Assembly (NCBI GenBank): GCA_023079485.1
Contig: CM041083.1
Span: forward strand, 168,971,400-169,035,399
From: Archilochus colubris
Lineage: Eukaryota; Chordata; Aves; Apodiformes; Trochilidae
DNA length: 64,000 nt
Direction of reading: 5' to 3'
Part shown: positions 29,151-42,990 of the stretch, piece by piece
Numbering within the stretch: the first letter of the stretch is position 1
Layout of the letters: each line of letters begins with the position of its first letter
The notes under the pieces: model-generated
Told to the model about the DNA's origin: nothing
Seen by the model: only the letters and a program-made list of their open reading frames with translations
The model's database searches: none
Made by a program: the position numbers and the translations under genes

Positions 29151-29880
29151 CTAGTCTGCTTCGGCACTGGGACATGCATTTTGTTGAAGCCTGGCACCAC
29201 TAAGATCCTATAGCAGACAGTGCAGGATTGGTGAGGAAAGGTGGAGGAAGAGATACTGGTAAAATTCTAGTGAAGTCATGGTTGTGTCTAGGTTATTTCT
29301 CAGGTCACACATCTCACATTCCCCTTGAGTAGTTGCCTGTTGATGGAGATGGTTTGACCCAGCAAAGCTGCTCTCATTTGTAATGTGCTGCAGGGACTAT
29401 TGCTGTGATGCATTGGTGGGGTCAGGGCATGCTTTACTCCTGCTCTTGGACTTCCCGTGTTAGTGTGGAACTGTTGAGAGTGTTGTCAGTGGAGTTGTTG
29501 TCTTTAATGCTTGCCAGCTTTCAGTGGCTAAATGAAGTGCTGCATTTTGAAAAAGTACTTGGATTTTCAATGACTTTTACTTATGCTCAGTATCCCAAGT
29601 ACCTATTTGCTGTATCAGACTCTACTGTGACAGCTGTGGTGGCATATATTTAAGAGAAAAGACCTTCTGCCCTAAAATAGCCTACTCTATGAGAGGTGGT
29701 AATGCATGTCCTTTGAGCTGTCGTCTTCATCTTGGAGTTTTAATTTGTGCAAGTTGCACTGAAAAAGATCACAGTCCTTTTATACTCTGCGTGTTGCAGG
29801 AAAGACTAACAAACACACAACTGTATCACACCCAGCAGATGCTGCTGCTCAGGGAACTCAAGTCTTTGTGTCGTGCATTT

Positions 29881-30170
29881 CATAGAATCATAGAATTGGC
29901 TGGGTTGGAAGGGACCTCAGAGATCATCAAGTCCAACCCTTGATCCACTACTGCTGCAGTTCCCAGCCCATGGCATTGAGTGCCACATCCAGTCTCTTTT
30001 TAAATATCTCCAGGGATGGAGAATCCACCACCTCCCTGGGCAGCCCATTCCAATGTCTGATCACCCTCTCTGTAAAGAAATTCTTTCTAATATCCAACCT
30101 AAACTTCCCCTGGCACAACTTGAGACCGTGCCCTCTTGTCTTGTTGAAAGTTGTCTGGCAAAAGAGACCA
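29881..30170 (-). repeat. CR1 LINE 3'-end fragment, young-looking subfamily
   Basis: Begins catagaatcatagaattggc and extends about 290 bp through the 3' UTR into the end of ORF2 (complement of the RKNFF.ER/ H.GLPREVV region). It is close to the copy at 63265. Confidence 0.93.
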
Positions 30171-33100
30171 AATGAATTTCAAAATGAATTATTTAAGGGC
30201 CATGACTTGTGGACAGAGTGGTTAATGTGTCCACTTGTCCATTACACCCTTGTCCTCCGGTTGCCACTTTTGCTGAGGGAACAACATAAGTATTTGAAGA
30301 TCAGTTTCTGAATCTGTAATCTATACAGCTTTAACTTTGCACTCATTTTTGTTATATTGTGTTACTTAGCTAAAAGCTCAGCTGTTCTACAAATGATTTC
30401 TGTTGTGGCAACCTCTTAAAAGATGCTTGGGTTAAACATAAAAATAATAAGCACCAGCTGTCATTTGAAAAATCCACCTGTGTGATTCAGATAAAAATTC
30501 ATGTGCCACAAGAGGTAGTGCATGTAGTGAAGCCCATGTTGATAGTGTGTTTTGAAGAACTGTAGTTATTTCTGGAAGAAAGCCATTTATTTTACTGAAG
30601 TCTAGCCTCTAATAAAACGTGTACTTCTCATACTGCCTTTGGAGATTTATTAATTTGATTTTCTTAATCTTGACATAAAACATTACTACATCACCAATTC
30701 ATTTGAAAGTGAATTTGTCATCTTTCTTGCTTTTAACCATAGACTAAGAAGAAAATTCTAGGTGACCAACTAAAATGAGATTTCTAAGCAAGTAATATAT
30801 GTGAAAGGCTAGAAGAGTAGGCTATAATAAAAAGGCAGCTTTACCCTTACTAAATAATGGAATATGTGGGTTTGTGTTTTGGGGTATTTAACAAAATATC
30901 CTGCTTTCCTTTAGAACTTTGAAATATTACCTAAACAAAATAGGACTTTTTTTCAAAGTGAATATAAATGGAATTCTTTACTTACTATTGGTACTTCTAA
31001 AACAGTATGAAAAGTTTAATTTTCATGATCTGTGGAGCTTTTTGGAACAACCACTTAATGTACTGCTATGTGAATGAAAGGTTTTGAAATGTAACTGTAT
31101 AGGTTCTATTTACTTGGTAAAAACGTGGAGCATTTACAAGGGAAAATGTCTCAACACAATGCAGTCTGTGCGTACATGAAATACTTTTATATGGGTGTCT
31201 TAGTCTGTATTTCTGTTCTAGGACACTTCATGTCTAGCTATTCAACTCTTCCTCTCCTGCTACCAGAGATTATAGTTTTTGTTACTTGCTTCATGCTTTA
31301 TTTTCTGATGTTTGCTACTGTTAAAAAATAGGTATCAGTAACTAGTAGTAATTTTCTGTAAGTTTTCTCTAGTGCTAAGCCTTTATTTTAAAAAGCCTGT
31401 TACATAGCACAGATACTAAGTTCTTTTTATCAGACTGCAGTTTCTAAATAGCAAGTATAGCTGGCTATTTGAACTACATTTATCATGTTGATATGTTTGT
31501 ACTTGAATAAAATTCACAGTTGACACAGTACGTGCTCTCTTGGGAAGAAGCTGTGGCTCTTGGCAAAATGTTTCTGCTGGAAGCTGATAATCTGAAGTAT
31601 AAGCAACTGCATGGGATATAGTAATGTTCATTTTCTGTAAGCTGCTGTCCAGATGTCATGGGAATAAGTGAGCAGCGTTACTTGTTGCTCTCAAGAGAGG
31701 GATCTTGAAATGCTAACCTCACTTTCCCCCATAAAAATCTCTTCTTACTTGAGCAATATTCAGAAATACTCTGGTTCCTCGTACATGCTGAGTTCTATAT
31801 TCCATGAGAGCAAAATCCCAGGAGTGAAGATCTGCAATTAGTCAACATCAAGGTTTGCGTCGATTGTGTTGCAGGTGCGTTGGTTGATTCCATTGAAGCT
31901 CGACATTAGTGCACATGTGCCCTTTTTCTGAGTAACTAAGTACATGGAAACTGTGAGGAAATGCTGGATGAGAGAAAATGTCTGGCTGGAAGAAACATCA
32001 GAAACAACAGTCTCAAAAAAAGGTGTAAGACTGTCTACACAGGAAGGTAGGCTGTCTCCAGTGAAGATCTTTCTTTAACCTTTTCAGGAAAGAAGGCATT
32101 TTTCCCTCCTTTATGTGTAAAGCTAAGGGAATCTAAAGCAAGTTGCAACTGTTTTTGTAGTGAGATGCCCTCTGTGAACTGCTGGTGGATTATATTGGGA
32201 AGAGAAAAGCATATGTTCCACTTTGAATCTCTACATTTTAAGAAGAAATACTTCTAAGATCGACCAAGGACAGCCTTTGTTAATACTGACTCTTATCAGT
32301 TCAAGTGCTAGAAAGCAGTGTTTCTGAGTTAAAATTCCAGGAGGGGAAATCTGGTAAGTGGACTTGCTCAGGATCTGGTTTACAACTGGTACATTTCTAG
32401 CAAATGATAGCATTTCTGCCTTGCAATTGTATCTTAAGGAGCAGTAAGGAAGTTTTAAAATAAGTGAAGGAAGGAAAAAGATGAGAAACGTCATTGTAGG
32501 CACTATCCAGATGGGATGTTTCAGCTGTGTAATGCAAATGGGTAGTGCAAAACATGTTGATAGCTGACAATTTGGGTTCCTAAAGTCAAGTATAAGCCAA
32601 GAGCAGAAAGGTGTAGCAAATGACTTAAAAACTACTTTATCTCAGAGGGGATTTTGTGTGTGTTTGTGGTTTGTAATGGGAATAACTGCTTCCCAATATC
32701 CATCTGAAGATCCACAATAAATTCTTTCAGCGTTGCTGTTCATAGTTGCTCCAGATGCTCTGGTCATACAAATTATTTCCTTTCTTTTGTTCAGTCTCCA
32801 GATTTGTCCAAAAGCTTTCAAAAAAACAAGTTGCTCATGACATTAGTTATGTGACGATCACAGTGAAATCTTAGAACAAATTTTTCTCCCAAGTTTTTGT
32901 TCCGATGAGTGCCTTGGAACTTTCAGTGAAAACTTGTACTGTTGTTAACTTATTCCATTGTGTCAAGAGTTTTGCAAATGGGTCATTAAGAGTAATATTA
33001 AAACAGGAATGTAAAGTGCTCTAAAATGAAGAATACTATTTTTTAAATTCATTTTTACATGCTGTGGTTTAATGCAGATTTTTTGTTTGGCAGTTTTCTC

Positions 33101-36100
33101 CTAAGTTGTGGCTTATGTCACATCTCCCAAATTAATAATCTTGACTAGGAGTATTGTCCATATTTCACCCATTTAAAATGTGCAGTAAGAGATGTTAAGG
33201 CTGAATTCTGCAGAGATAGATCCCATAGCCCAGAAGTTACTGGGCAATGCTTATCTGGAGAAGCATTCACTGACCTCTGTTGATGTGGAGAGCTCAGCAT
33301 GTTAGAAAATCTGGTTCTGGATGTTTCAAAGCAATATGAAAATGGAAGCAAAAAGTCTGTTTTGTGGGTGTCAGTACTTTCAGGAAACGTTATCCCATTT
33401 ACTTTCCCATTCCATTCACTCTCTGGGATGAACATTAAATAAGGCAGGTGCTCTTCAGGAAGAAATGTATGACAAAATAGTTTGTATCATGTTGTTTGGT
33501 ATCTGTTTCTGTAACTTTACAGCAGCTCCTTGCTTTGTACCTTGTCTTTAGTGTAATTCAGGTGTGATTGCTGTTAGAACACTAAGCCTGAGCTTGTAAG
33601 TCATTTTTGAATTTTAATACTGTTTCTTCTGTACAGTGCCCACGTCAGTAAAATGTCAGTTCACTATTTTAAACATAGATTAATTTGGGTGGGGTAAACT
33701 TTAAAAGCATAGGTGAACTTCAGATCTTCAAGACCTCCATACAAAGTGTTTTCCTAGCACAATTTTCCAGCTTATTACTGTCTAGCTGTAGGAGTGTTTC
33801 ACAGGGCTCTGTCATGTCTGTAGCTGTCTGAGGAGCAGTAATAGGCCATTTATCCTTTTGGGCTAATTCATAGATGAAAGATGTCTACTACATTCAGGTA
33901 ATGTGCTTTTTCCAGAGGTCTGTCATTGGAACTAGCAGACGAATAAGATTTCTCTAAATTATATGCTGACTTCTGTAGTAAACTGGCATCTTAAATTTCT
34001 GCAATGTACTTTGAAAACGCAGTGAAAGGTCAGTGCTTGGGAGTGTAAAATCAGAACAGACACTTAAAAACCAAACCTTTAATAGTCATTTGTGTGGTCC
34101 CTAGGTTTTTATTTTAATTTTGTGTTGTACACTTTACAGCTTGAGCACTGTGGGAGATTTTTCCTGGGACAGTGAGTCTGTACTGACTGTGGTGTTCCTA
34201 CTGAACTCTAGGATCCTGCATAAAAAGTTTAATAAATTGTGTAACTCGTCATTGACAGTTTTGTAAACTGCTACTCTTTGTTAGCTTTCACTTCCAAAAA
34301 AGCCTTTGTAGAAATATGATAAGAACATCATAGTCAAATCAGTTAATGTTTGATAAAGCTGAACACTGATGTTTGTACTTCAAAGTCTTCAGTATCTTTA
34401 CAATAGGCAGTGTATTTGCTGCCACTATAGGTACTGTTTTCACTGAAGTTTCCTTCAGTTTTGGAGGGAAGCTAAACATTATACTGTGGTAATGTAGCTG
34501 GGCCTGTAGTTGAATTTGAATAATTAATTACTCTATTTATACTTTTATTATTTTCTGAATGGAAAGGTGCTGTATTTTATGGAAAATAGTTGAGGCATTC
34601 TGACAGTTCTCAGTAATCTTAGAGCCTAAAACCTTGTTTCCAGGGCTGGTTGAGTCCTACATTTTTCCATCCCAAATAGATGTCTCAACAGTTTATAAAG
34701 ATGTTCAAGGAGTATTGCTTTTAAAATAACTTTTAAGGAGCTGTTTTGATAGTAAACGTGTTAAATTTGGAACACTTAAAATTCATGACTGGCTCTTATA
34801 TTTATAGTTGCACTACTGTTTTATTTAACATGAGACAGGTCTTGTACTTCTAATACTGTTGCAGGGCTCCAGAGGGCTTGTGCTGCAGTTGTACTTCCAG
34901 TGTGTAAGCACACACGTACTACACCTTTCCAAAGCAGTACTAAATTCCTCAAGAATGAGAATGTTGTTCCTGTGACTTGTTTGCCATTCTGCTTGAGTAG
35001 TCTCTTCTCTCCAAAGCTGGTGTACTGAGCAGCTTTCCTTCAGTTTTCTCCACAATAAAGTAACTTGTGAGTGCAAGCTTTGGCTTGATGTACATATGGG
35101 ACACAGTGTGTATCCAGTGCAGATGTTGGACTGGACAAAAACTGGTTAATGCAGTCAATTGTGGCTAGGAATGCTGCATGGTTCAGTCAAAATTACAAAT
35201 CCTAGCAATGTTTGTTCAAGTGCTACTTGTACTATAGACTTCTGTTTATACATAGCACACCCTAAAAAAAAAAAGAAATAATGTCCTTTCAGTTGAGCTG
35301 GTGTGCAAAATACCATGTTACAAGTCACTTGCTGAATAAAAGATCCAAACTAAACTGACATAAATGGAGGAGGCTTTTTTCCTGGAGTTTAGTAGATGGT
35401 CTGTTCACTGGTGGCATTGGAAAAAAGTATATTGTTTTATTTGTTTTATTTCAGGAGTAGCTGTTACCAGTGGTAGCAGCCATGGACAGCACCAGTAATC
35501 TTTACTTATATAGCAAGTTAGTACTACCTTGAGATGCTAAATCAGAGTAGGATTTGATTTATCCAGCCACATGTGTACAGATTACATGCAAACTCACCTC
35601 CACAGCCAATCCAGGGCAAAAAAGAAGCTTTAGCTTGGCTTGGTTTCTAGCAAATTTTATTTTCTGTGTATATTTGACATAGCGTTAGACGTGTTTCATA
35701 TTTGTCTCCACCAGTCATTGGTGGAGGTGTTTATTTGTAAGGAATTAAGTGTGAAGAAAAATCTAAATGGTCTTGTATCTCTTTCTCTGAAAATACACAA
35801 AAAACCAAAATCGGCTTCCTTAGTGTGTAGATCAAGCTCTAAGACAATGTATCTAATAGAAAGCTACTTTCTGTGCTTCTTACCAAACATGTATCTGATT
35901 TCTTGGGTGGTCAGGGAACAAAGTTTTTTTTCTAACTTTCAAGGGTTATTAATTGCTGGGCTGTGGAATCAAGTCAGGGTTTGGTTTGGTTTGTTCTCAT
36001 TCTTTTTATTCTTTTTGTTTTAAATACAGTACTGCAGAGTTTGTGTTTTGTGGCGAGTCAGTCCTTATAAGCTGGCAGCTCTTTGAAATTCCTGAGAATT

Positions 36101-37204
36101 ATTTCTGCTGAGCCACCACACACAGAAATGTTGGTCTGTGACAGACCATGGTACTGAAATCAAGTGTGAGTCTTGCCAGTGAAGGTTTTTGGTTCTTTGA
36201 ACTGTGTAACCTCATAAATGTTTTTATGTTGGGTATTTTAGTTACATTTATAATCAGCTATAGGAAATGGAACTTCTCTAGGTGGCTGCCTTTGTGCACC
36301 TTCTTTGGTGGATCTAGTGGAAGAGCCTGAACTCAGACCTTTTGTGCAGTGGAAGTGTTCCAGCTGGCACACGTGCTTGGCTTCTGTTCTCTGCTGCCTC
36401 AATAAAAAGCTCATCTCAATTCATGCCAATCACCTCTTGGCTGTAGATGATGTTTCTTGTCTTTATTAGGCTATAGTAAAACATTTTTTCTAATGTGTAG
36501 CTGCCCTTTTCCCCTTACCCTTTTTTCCGTGATGTGATTAATTGAATTAGTTTTTTTTTCCTGAGTCTGTTGGCAGCTTCTTTATTTCAAGTTTGTTTTC
36601 CATCAATACTTCCATCCAGAAAGGTATGGTCAGAGTGCCCAGGGTTGAAGTACTGTTAATCATATAATCAGACTGTGCTAGATACAATAGATAAATCAGC
36701 ATTGTGCCTCTGCTACCATTCATAAACCTGGTTCAGGCCTGAAAGCTCACATCTAAGCATCTGCATTTGTAGAGGTAAGGACTTCAGGTTGTGAATTTAC
36801 CATGTGGGCTGAAGTTAATTGGATCTGAACCAGGATCCTCCTGTACAGTGTCTGTAGGCACCTAGAGGAGTGGGTACAAGCTCCTTGCTAAGGTGTCTGT
36901 CTCATCCATCACAAGCAATCAGGGAGGCTGTGAAGGTGCCTCTGTGAGCAAAGGGAGTTTGGAAACAGAATTCTTGAAGAAATATTATTTCAAAAGATGT
37001 TCTTGTTTGTACTATTGTAGTATCAGAGCTTTGTCTTGGTATTAAGCTTGGGGAAGGTTCTGTTTAGAGTGATGTGGACAGGGTGGCATCAAAAGAAAAA
37101 CAAGGAACCAACTTTTTGTAGTAATCCTCTTCATTAGTAATTGAGTAATTAAAATTATTCTATCTACAGCGTGTGAATAGTTAAGTCTTTGAAAAGTTTT
37201 AATT

Positions 37205-37271
37205 CTACAAAACAAAAAACAAAACAAAAAAAATCCCAAACAAAATAAAACAAACAACCAAAACCCCCCAA
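37205..37271. repeat. A/C-rich low-complexity tract
   Basis: About 65 bp of aaaac-type repeats ending in a short C run, in intron 9. No parent element was recognised. Confidence 0.75.
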
Positions 37272-37574
37272 ACCTTCTGGCTTCTGGTGTGAACGATTAT
37301 TAGGATTCCATAAGGAAACAGTTAAAGTGTTCAGCCTCCTAATGTGATGTATGATGATGGTGGGACATACTTGTGTTCACATGTCACTGCATCTATTTGT
37401 GCCAAGTAGTGTGTGATCTAGTTCCTGTCTGCTGTGTTTATACTCTTCCTCATTGTTTTTGTCTCCTTTTCATTGCTGATGGAGTTCAAGGCAAGATAAT
37501 ACACTTTTTGCCAATGTCTTGTGTATAAGTATGTATGAATTGTTTTAAAGTTAAATCTCTTCAGTAAAAGCACC

Positions 37575-37686
37575 AGATTATTTCAGATTATTTCAGATTA
37601 TTTCAGATTATTTCAGATTATTTCAGATTATTTCAGATTATTTCAGATTATTTCAGATTATTTCAGATTATTTCAGATTATTTCAG
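37575..37686 (+). repeat. Minisatellite, 10-bp unit, about 11 copies
   Basis: The unit agattatttc is repeated head to tail about 11.2 times with no mismatch I can see. Perfect homogeneity implies recent expansion or gene conversion. It is flanked by unique intron sequence (caccagatt... on the left, agaagtatttc on the right). Confidence 0.97.
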
Positions 37687-39122
37687 AAGTATTTCTAGGA
37701 TTTGTTATTGCAGTAACACATAATTAAATTTTAACCTGAGAAGACCTTTGCATCTATATCTATAGTTTAGCAGCATATTTTCTTGTTTGAGCAGCTTTAT
37801 ATAGATGCATGTTAAAGCTTTATATTTCACTAGCAGTATTCAAACTTAGATGTTAATGCTGTTTGCCCTTGAGAACAGTGCAGATAATATTAAACATATT
37901 CTCAGAAAGTCAAAAGGTAGGAACTCAAACCTGTGCCAGGTGCTAAACATATGGATACCTTCTGAAAGTCCATACAGTAGCTTTTAATCTGTTTGTGCAC
38001 TGAAAGTGCTGGTGACATCTTAGTGGTTTTATAGTGGCAGCATCTGAAAAAATACTTAAATGTAGTGATTGTGATTCATAATTTACAATAATCCTTTAGT
38101 AAAGAGAGGCTGTTGAAGTCTGACCACTTTTTAAGTACATTACAATACTTCCATAGGATGAGTATTGCTATTTCAGAACACTTTCCTTTTAGTGGTTTCA
38201 TTACAGAAGAAAATACACTATTAGTGTTTTGAAGGTTGTCATTGAAGTAGTAGTCTCTTGTAAAACCTTATGCCAAACTGCAGTGATTTAACTTCCACAG
38301 TAATTAATAAGAGTTTGAGCCTTTTAGTTTGAAAAATTGCATCCCTCCTTTGTGCTAGTGAGCTCTTGGTTTCATCAGCTTCCATTATAAATCTCACCCC
38401 ACCTTCATGTATGTTCCTTAAAAACCTTTCTGTGTTGCTTTTCTTTGCTTTTATTGCTTTCTTCTTTTCATCAGCTGACCTCCTGCATGGAGTATAAAAA
38501 GGAAAGAAATAAATCTAACTAGGACACACTGAACATCCTAATTTTCAGTCCCCATGCTATTGTTCTTATCTTTGATGGGTTTATTCTGTTCTTTATCTAA
38601 AAGATTTCTGTGGCAGGTGTCAGGCAGGTGCGTGGCATAGTATGCAGTGTGGACTTGCATTTAATACTGGCCCCTAGGTGCCACCCTAGTTGCTGTGACA
38701 ATAAAAACTCTATAGCCATCAACAATTTGTCTAGAAAACAGTAGCTTTCCCTTAGTCTGGCCCTTATGAAAGAGAACACACAATATTTCTCACTATAAGC
38801 AGTTACATAAAAACCAATGCTAGCAGGAAAAAGTAATTCAGAATTGGTGTTTAAGTGAATTGTGTTCTTGTTGCTTACAATTTAAAAAGAAATGAAGATG
38901 TGTATATATTGAGTTTATTCCGGTCTCAGTTGGTATTTGTCAACTACTCAATTTAAGGTATTTACTCCAAGTTCAGTTTTGAAACCATCCTTTCCAGTGC
39001 AGACAAACTGCACAGGAATGGAAAAAGACCATTATGGCCTCGTGGAGTCTTTGTTTCAAGCTGCGCAGAGTGTGAAAGATGGGTTCTTAACTTTTTAACT
39101 TTCAGGGTTATTACTCTTGACT

Positions 39123-39307
39123 AGAATCATAGAATCATAGAATTGGCTGGGTTGGAAGGGACCTCAGAGATCATCAAGTCCAACCCTTGATCCACTACCG
39201 CTGCAGTTACCAGACCATGGCACTGAGTGCCACATCCAGTCTCTTTTTAAATATCTCCAGGGATGGAGAATCCACTACTTCCCTGGGCAGCCCATTCCAA
39301 TGCCTGA
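39123..39307 (-). repeat. CR1 LINE 3'-end fragment, young-looking subfamily
   Basis: Three octamer-complement units (agaatcatagaatcatagaat) are followed by the same 3' UTR as the copy at 25718, with only scattered differences; truncated at the ccaatgcctga position. Confidence 0.93.
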
Positions 39308-40236
39308 AATTGGTACTGTTTTGTGAGCACATGAAATTTTTATTTTAACATGAAGTATGAAGAGGAACAAGCATTTCCTTTGTGCTCATAGGAAAGGCTG
39401 AAGCCCATTTCCTCCTGCTTGGATTCTTACTTCTTCTTAGCTCATTGTTCTTGCATCAGCAATCAAAATCTGTAGATAGTGGCCTATGAAAAGGTTTGAG
39501 GTTTGAATTTTGATTATTTAAGAGGCTTCTGAAACTGGTATTGGCTCCATTCTTCTTGTAACAAAATCTGAGACTGCTAGATGACTTTAGGCACAGTTCT
39601 GTAATACCTTAAGCTTTTTCAGATCCATGGCAAGAGAATAATTGAAGCTTTTTTCCTAGAATAATATTGTTTGAAAATAATTCATGGTCAGTATCATGAT
39701 ATTTCCAGATACCTCATCTTGATTTTTTAGAAATTGTGAAAGGGTCTTTATGAAGAATGCTGTAGTATTTAGAAATAGTAAAATATAGCCTTTAAGATAC
39801 AAGTTGTGAATTCTTTGTCAAAATAATAGATTGTAATAAGTCTGAGGCACAGATTTTACTACTAAATTTGCAGTTGGTATGGATACAGCAGGAAAAGGGT
39901 TCATATTTCTATGATTTCTATATCATTTGCTCCCTGAAGCAGCACAAAACCTGGAATTATTTTCCTAAATTACTAGCAAGAGGCTGAAACTTAAGCATAA
40001 AAAAGGAGGAAAAATATTCTTAGCGGTGGTAAGAAACAAAACTCTGTTGTTTTCATCAAGAATGCCTGCAATAATGTAACTACTTGAGTTGCATTCCTTT
40101 TGTAGCTGTTGCTTTCAATGAATGCTTGTTTCCAAATGTGTTGTTAAAATTAGCTTTCAGAATAGCAATTCCAGTGTAGTTGCTTGGCCTGGAGGAGCCA
40201 AAATCACTGCAGTGTTCTGAATTTGGAGGAATTTAG

Positions 40237-40845
40237 TGTTGTCGCGATCCGCTTATTATTTTAGATATTGATTATGAGGATAACTCAGCCACTACTCAGA
40301 GACGACGCTTGAATTAAGAAGTAACCAGACTGTTGGATTTAAAATCAGTTACTAGGGTTTATTTCTAAAGAACAGGGAAAGCCGGTTTACTAGAAACAAG
40401 GCCTTTTGTATAAAGTAATTACCTTAACTAAAGAGTTGTTAAGAGTAGAAAAGGGAGAACAAAAGAGAGAAATTGTCACCATGCGTGGGGCCTGGCCTCG
40501 GGCTGGGGCTGCTTCTGGTGACGAGCTGGGGAATCGTCTGGACGAAGAAGCCTCGTTTCCCGTCTTTTCCTAGGGTTATTTATCCCCCAAAAAGAAAGGG
40601 GGTTCACTTCATTCAAGATGGCCCTGATACATACAAATCTCCAGGCTTCCTGGGATGAGTCATTTCTTATCTTGTTTCCTGGAACCCTGCTAGGTTTGGG
40701 CGACCTGATAAGTAACCTTTATCTTCTAGGTGTCTGTCAGGCATACATTGAGGTAAACATATGGTAATTACAAGCCGGGTGAACGAAAAGGAAAAACTGA
40801 TTCAAGAGACATATTTTATATTTTCAGTTCCACATGTATACCACA
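40237..40845 (-). mobile_element. ERV LTR, minus orientation (solo or 3' LTR)
   Basis: About 609 bp with TGT...ACA ends (TGTTGTCGCGATCC on the plus strand, ...TATACCACA at the right). Read on the minus strand it shows an ATAAATA TATA-like box (near 40573-40580), then an AATAAA signal (complement near 40361), then a short U5. A G/A-rich tract, the complement of tttcaccccgtgtccctt, abuts its 5' side at 40846, like a polypurine tract, so some internal sequence may remain beyond it. No gag, pol or env frame was recognised. It is more GC-rich than its surroundings. The flanks show no clear duplication. Confidence 0.72.
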
Positions 40846-42939
40846 TTTCACCCCGTGTCCCTTGGGTCAGTAATTTTTCCTATATATGATTTTTTTATAT
40901 AGTCTGTGCTGTACAGCAGGCCGATTCTATCTCCGAGGTTTCCTTTAGTGGACAACTGAGAATCCCACCATGCCTAGCACAGTTCATTTTCCCACCACAC
41001 GTTTATCTAGCTCAAAAGCCAGAATATTAACGTGTGTTTGTGGGGAGTAAACTGTAGTAGTACCACACATACATATCTCACCACCTTACATCAAGTGTCT
41101 TTTAAAATACGGTCTTTTCCATCACCTCAAGATCAGAGGATTTGATTTTACTGTTGCTGGAAGCTGATTGAAGACCCTCCTGCTAGAAGAGAGGCTTTTT
41201 TACTGCTTCACTGCCCTAGGTCTGTCCTCTGCCACCTTCCCCTGATGTGGAACCAGTAACTGGGCATCTCTCTGCTGAGGTGGAGCAAGGTGTAAATCAC
41301 TTGTAATCCTGTACCCAAAACAGGAACCAGGCACGTGTGGCTTGCAGCGTGTGCACTGGGTTTTTGTGGTGGTGGTGGTGTGGTCTTTGTCCATCTGTGA
41401 AGCCATGCTCGAAAATGTGTAGTAATTGTGTGGAGTTTTGTGGTGGCAGGGTGTGTGGGTCAATGAAATGAAGGGGTCTTTCTCCCTTTACACACTTCTC
41501 ACTTGCAGTCTAACAAAGCTGGCTGGTGAGGGAATTGGAGCTCACTAAAAGCCAGGTGACAGTAATTTGGGGAATACTTTGAAGATGCAGTGAATAGCAG
41601 CAAGATAAAAACACTTAATTCTGTTGCACACATACACTGCAAGCCTTCCACCTAGAGCAGATACTTGTTTCTGCATTTAAACTCATTTTAGAGAAGAGAA
41701 TCTGGAAGGGTTCTCTGAGGTTGTTGAAGGTTTATTTTAGTAAATGGTTGTCCGAGGCCAGAGAACAGCTTTTAATGTATTTATTTACCTTTGTCTACTT
41801 GTGAACTTCTTGAAACTCCCTTATATTTTTGTAGTTATTTGAAGCCTAATATTTTATTCTTTTTGAGATTTTCCTACCAGGGACAATTTTTACGAGACTT
41901 ACCCAGAGCTTTCTAAAATGTGTGCATGCATTTATACTTTTTATTACACCTTGAAGACATTTACACTGGCTGCATATGGCTTTGGCACGTCACCTTCTCT
42001 GCTTTCTGTGAAATAAAACATTTGGCATTCTTTGCCTGTTGTGTTGAATCAGGTTAAATAAAGCAGTATCCTTAAAATTGTATACTCTGATCTTCTAGAA
42101 CAAAGTTTATTCCCTTCCACTCCTCTCAGAGTGTAACTAGAACTGGAGTTCTGTTTTGTCAAATTCTGCTTTAAATCTTGCTGTGTTATCATGATAGTTT
42201 TTATTTTACTCTTGCAACCAACTTTTTATTTTTAAAGGTATGATCATCTTACTTTAAACTGTTGAAACTTTAGGTTTTTCCCATCTTTCACCGTTTTTGT
42301 GGAATGCAGCTATTATGCTGCTATACTTAGTATGATGTCTTAAACAAGTCCCTTCTCTGTTTTGGGTATACAGAGATGACAGTTCTGTCCTTCTTCAGTA
42401 TTCTTTTTGTCTCCTTAAGAGGCTGCTTACTTGCTGCTTATGGCAGGTATGGTTAGAAGTGCTTAGAAACATACTGCATGGCACTTGTAAGCTATGGGCC
42501 CTGTATTGGAATAGTTTGTTATGAAATAAACATATCCTGACATTTGTATGTATTGTAAATGTCAAACTTGTGTAGATTTTTATGTAAAAGATGCAGCCTG
42601 TATATACCTTTTTAACAAAAAATAATAAAATTCTGTAGGAGTACAGAAAACCACAGAAGTCTCTTCTATATCTTCATTGTTACGGGAAGAGTCTTTTCCA
42701 ATGCACATTTCTTTTAGTTGGTTTATTTTGGGCACATGAAAACCAATAGCATAAATAAATCCAAAATACAAATTAAAGGAAATCAATTGAAACTATTTGA
42801 TTACTTCCTGCTGTAAGCTGCCAAAGATTTACACCTGTGTGTCTGCTATATCACCAGGTAAAATGGGTGATCATAGGTGGCTTGTGAAAGGTGAGGATAT
42901 ATGAGGATACATCAATTTTTTTTCCCAAATGATGTAATT

Positions 42940-42990
42940 ATTTATATATATTTTACATATATATATATTTAATTATATATATATTTAATT
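42940..42990. repeat. AT-rich, self-complementary tract
   Basis: A run of (AT)n blocks separated by ttta/ttaa, about 100 nt upstream of exon 10; strongly self-complementary in RNA. Confidence 0.8.

Noticed and set aside
33145..33435. Possible ancient interspersed repeat (words like gagctcagcatgttagaaaatctgg)
   Set aside because: Similarity to old amniote repeats is only by impression and too weak to name without a library search.
35640..36023. 127-codon plus-strand open frame in intron 9
   Set aside because: Phe/Leu-rich translation of T-rich DNA; no domain or retrocopy signature.
37575..37686. Regular repeats resembling a CRISPR array
   Set aside because: Units are 10 bp, contiguous and without spacers, in a vertebrate intron; it is a minisatellite.
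40473..40658. Plus-strand open frame of 61 codons with Pro/Lys-rich end
   Set aside because: It lies wholly inside the minus-strand LTR and has no coding character.
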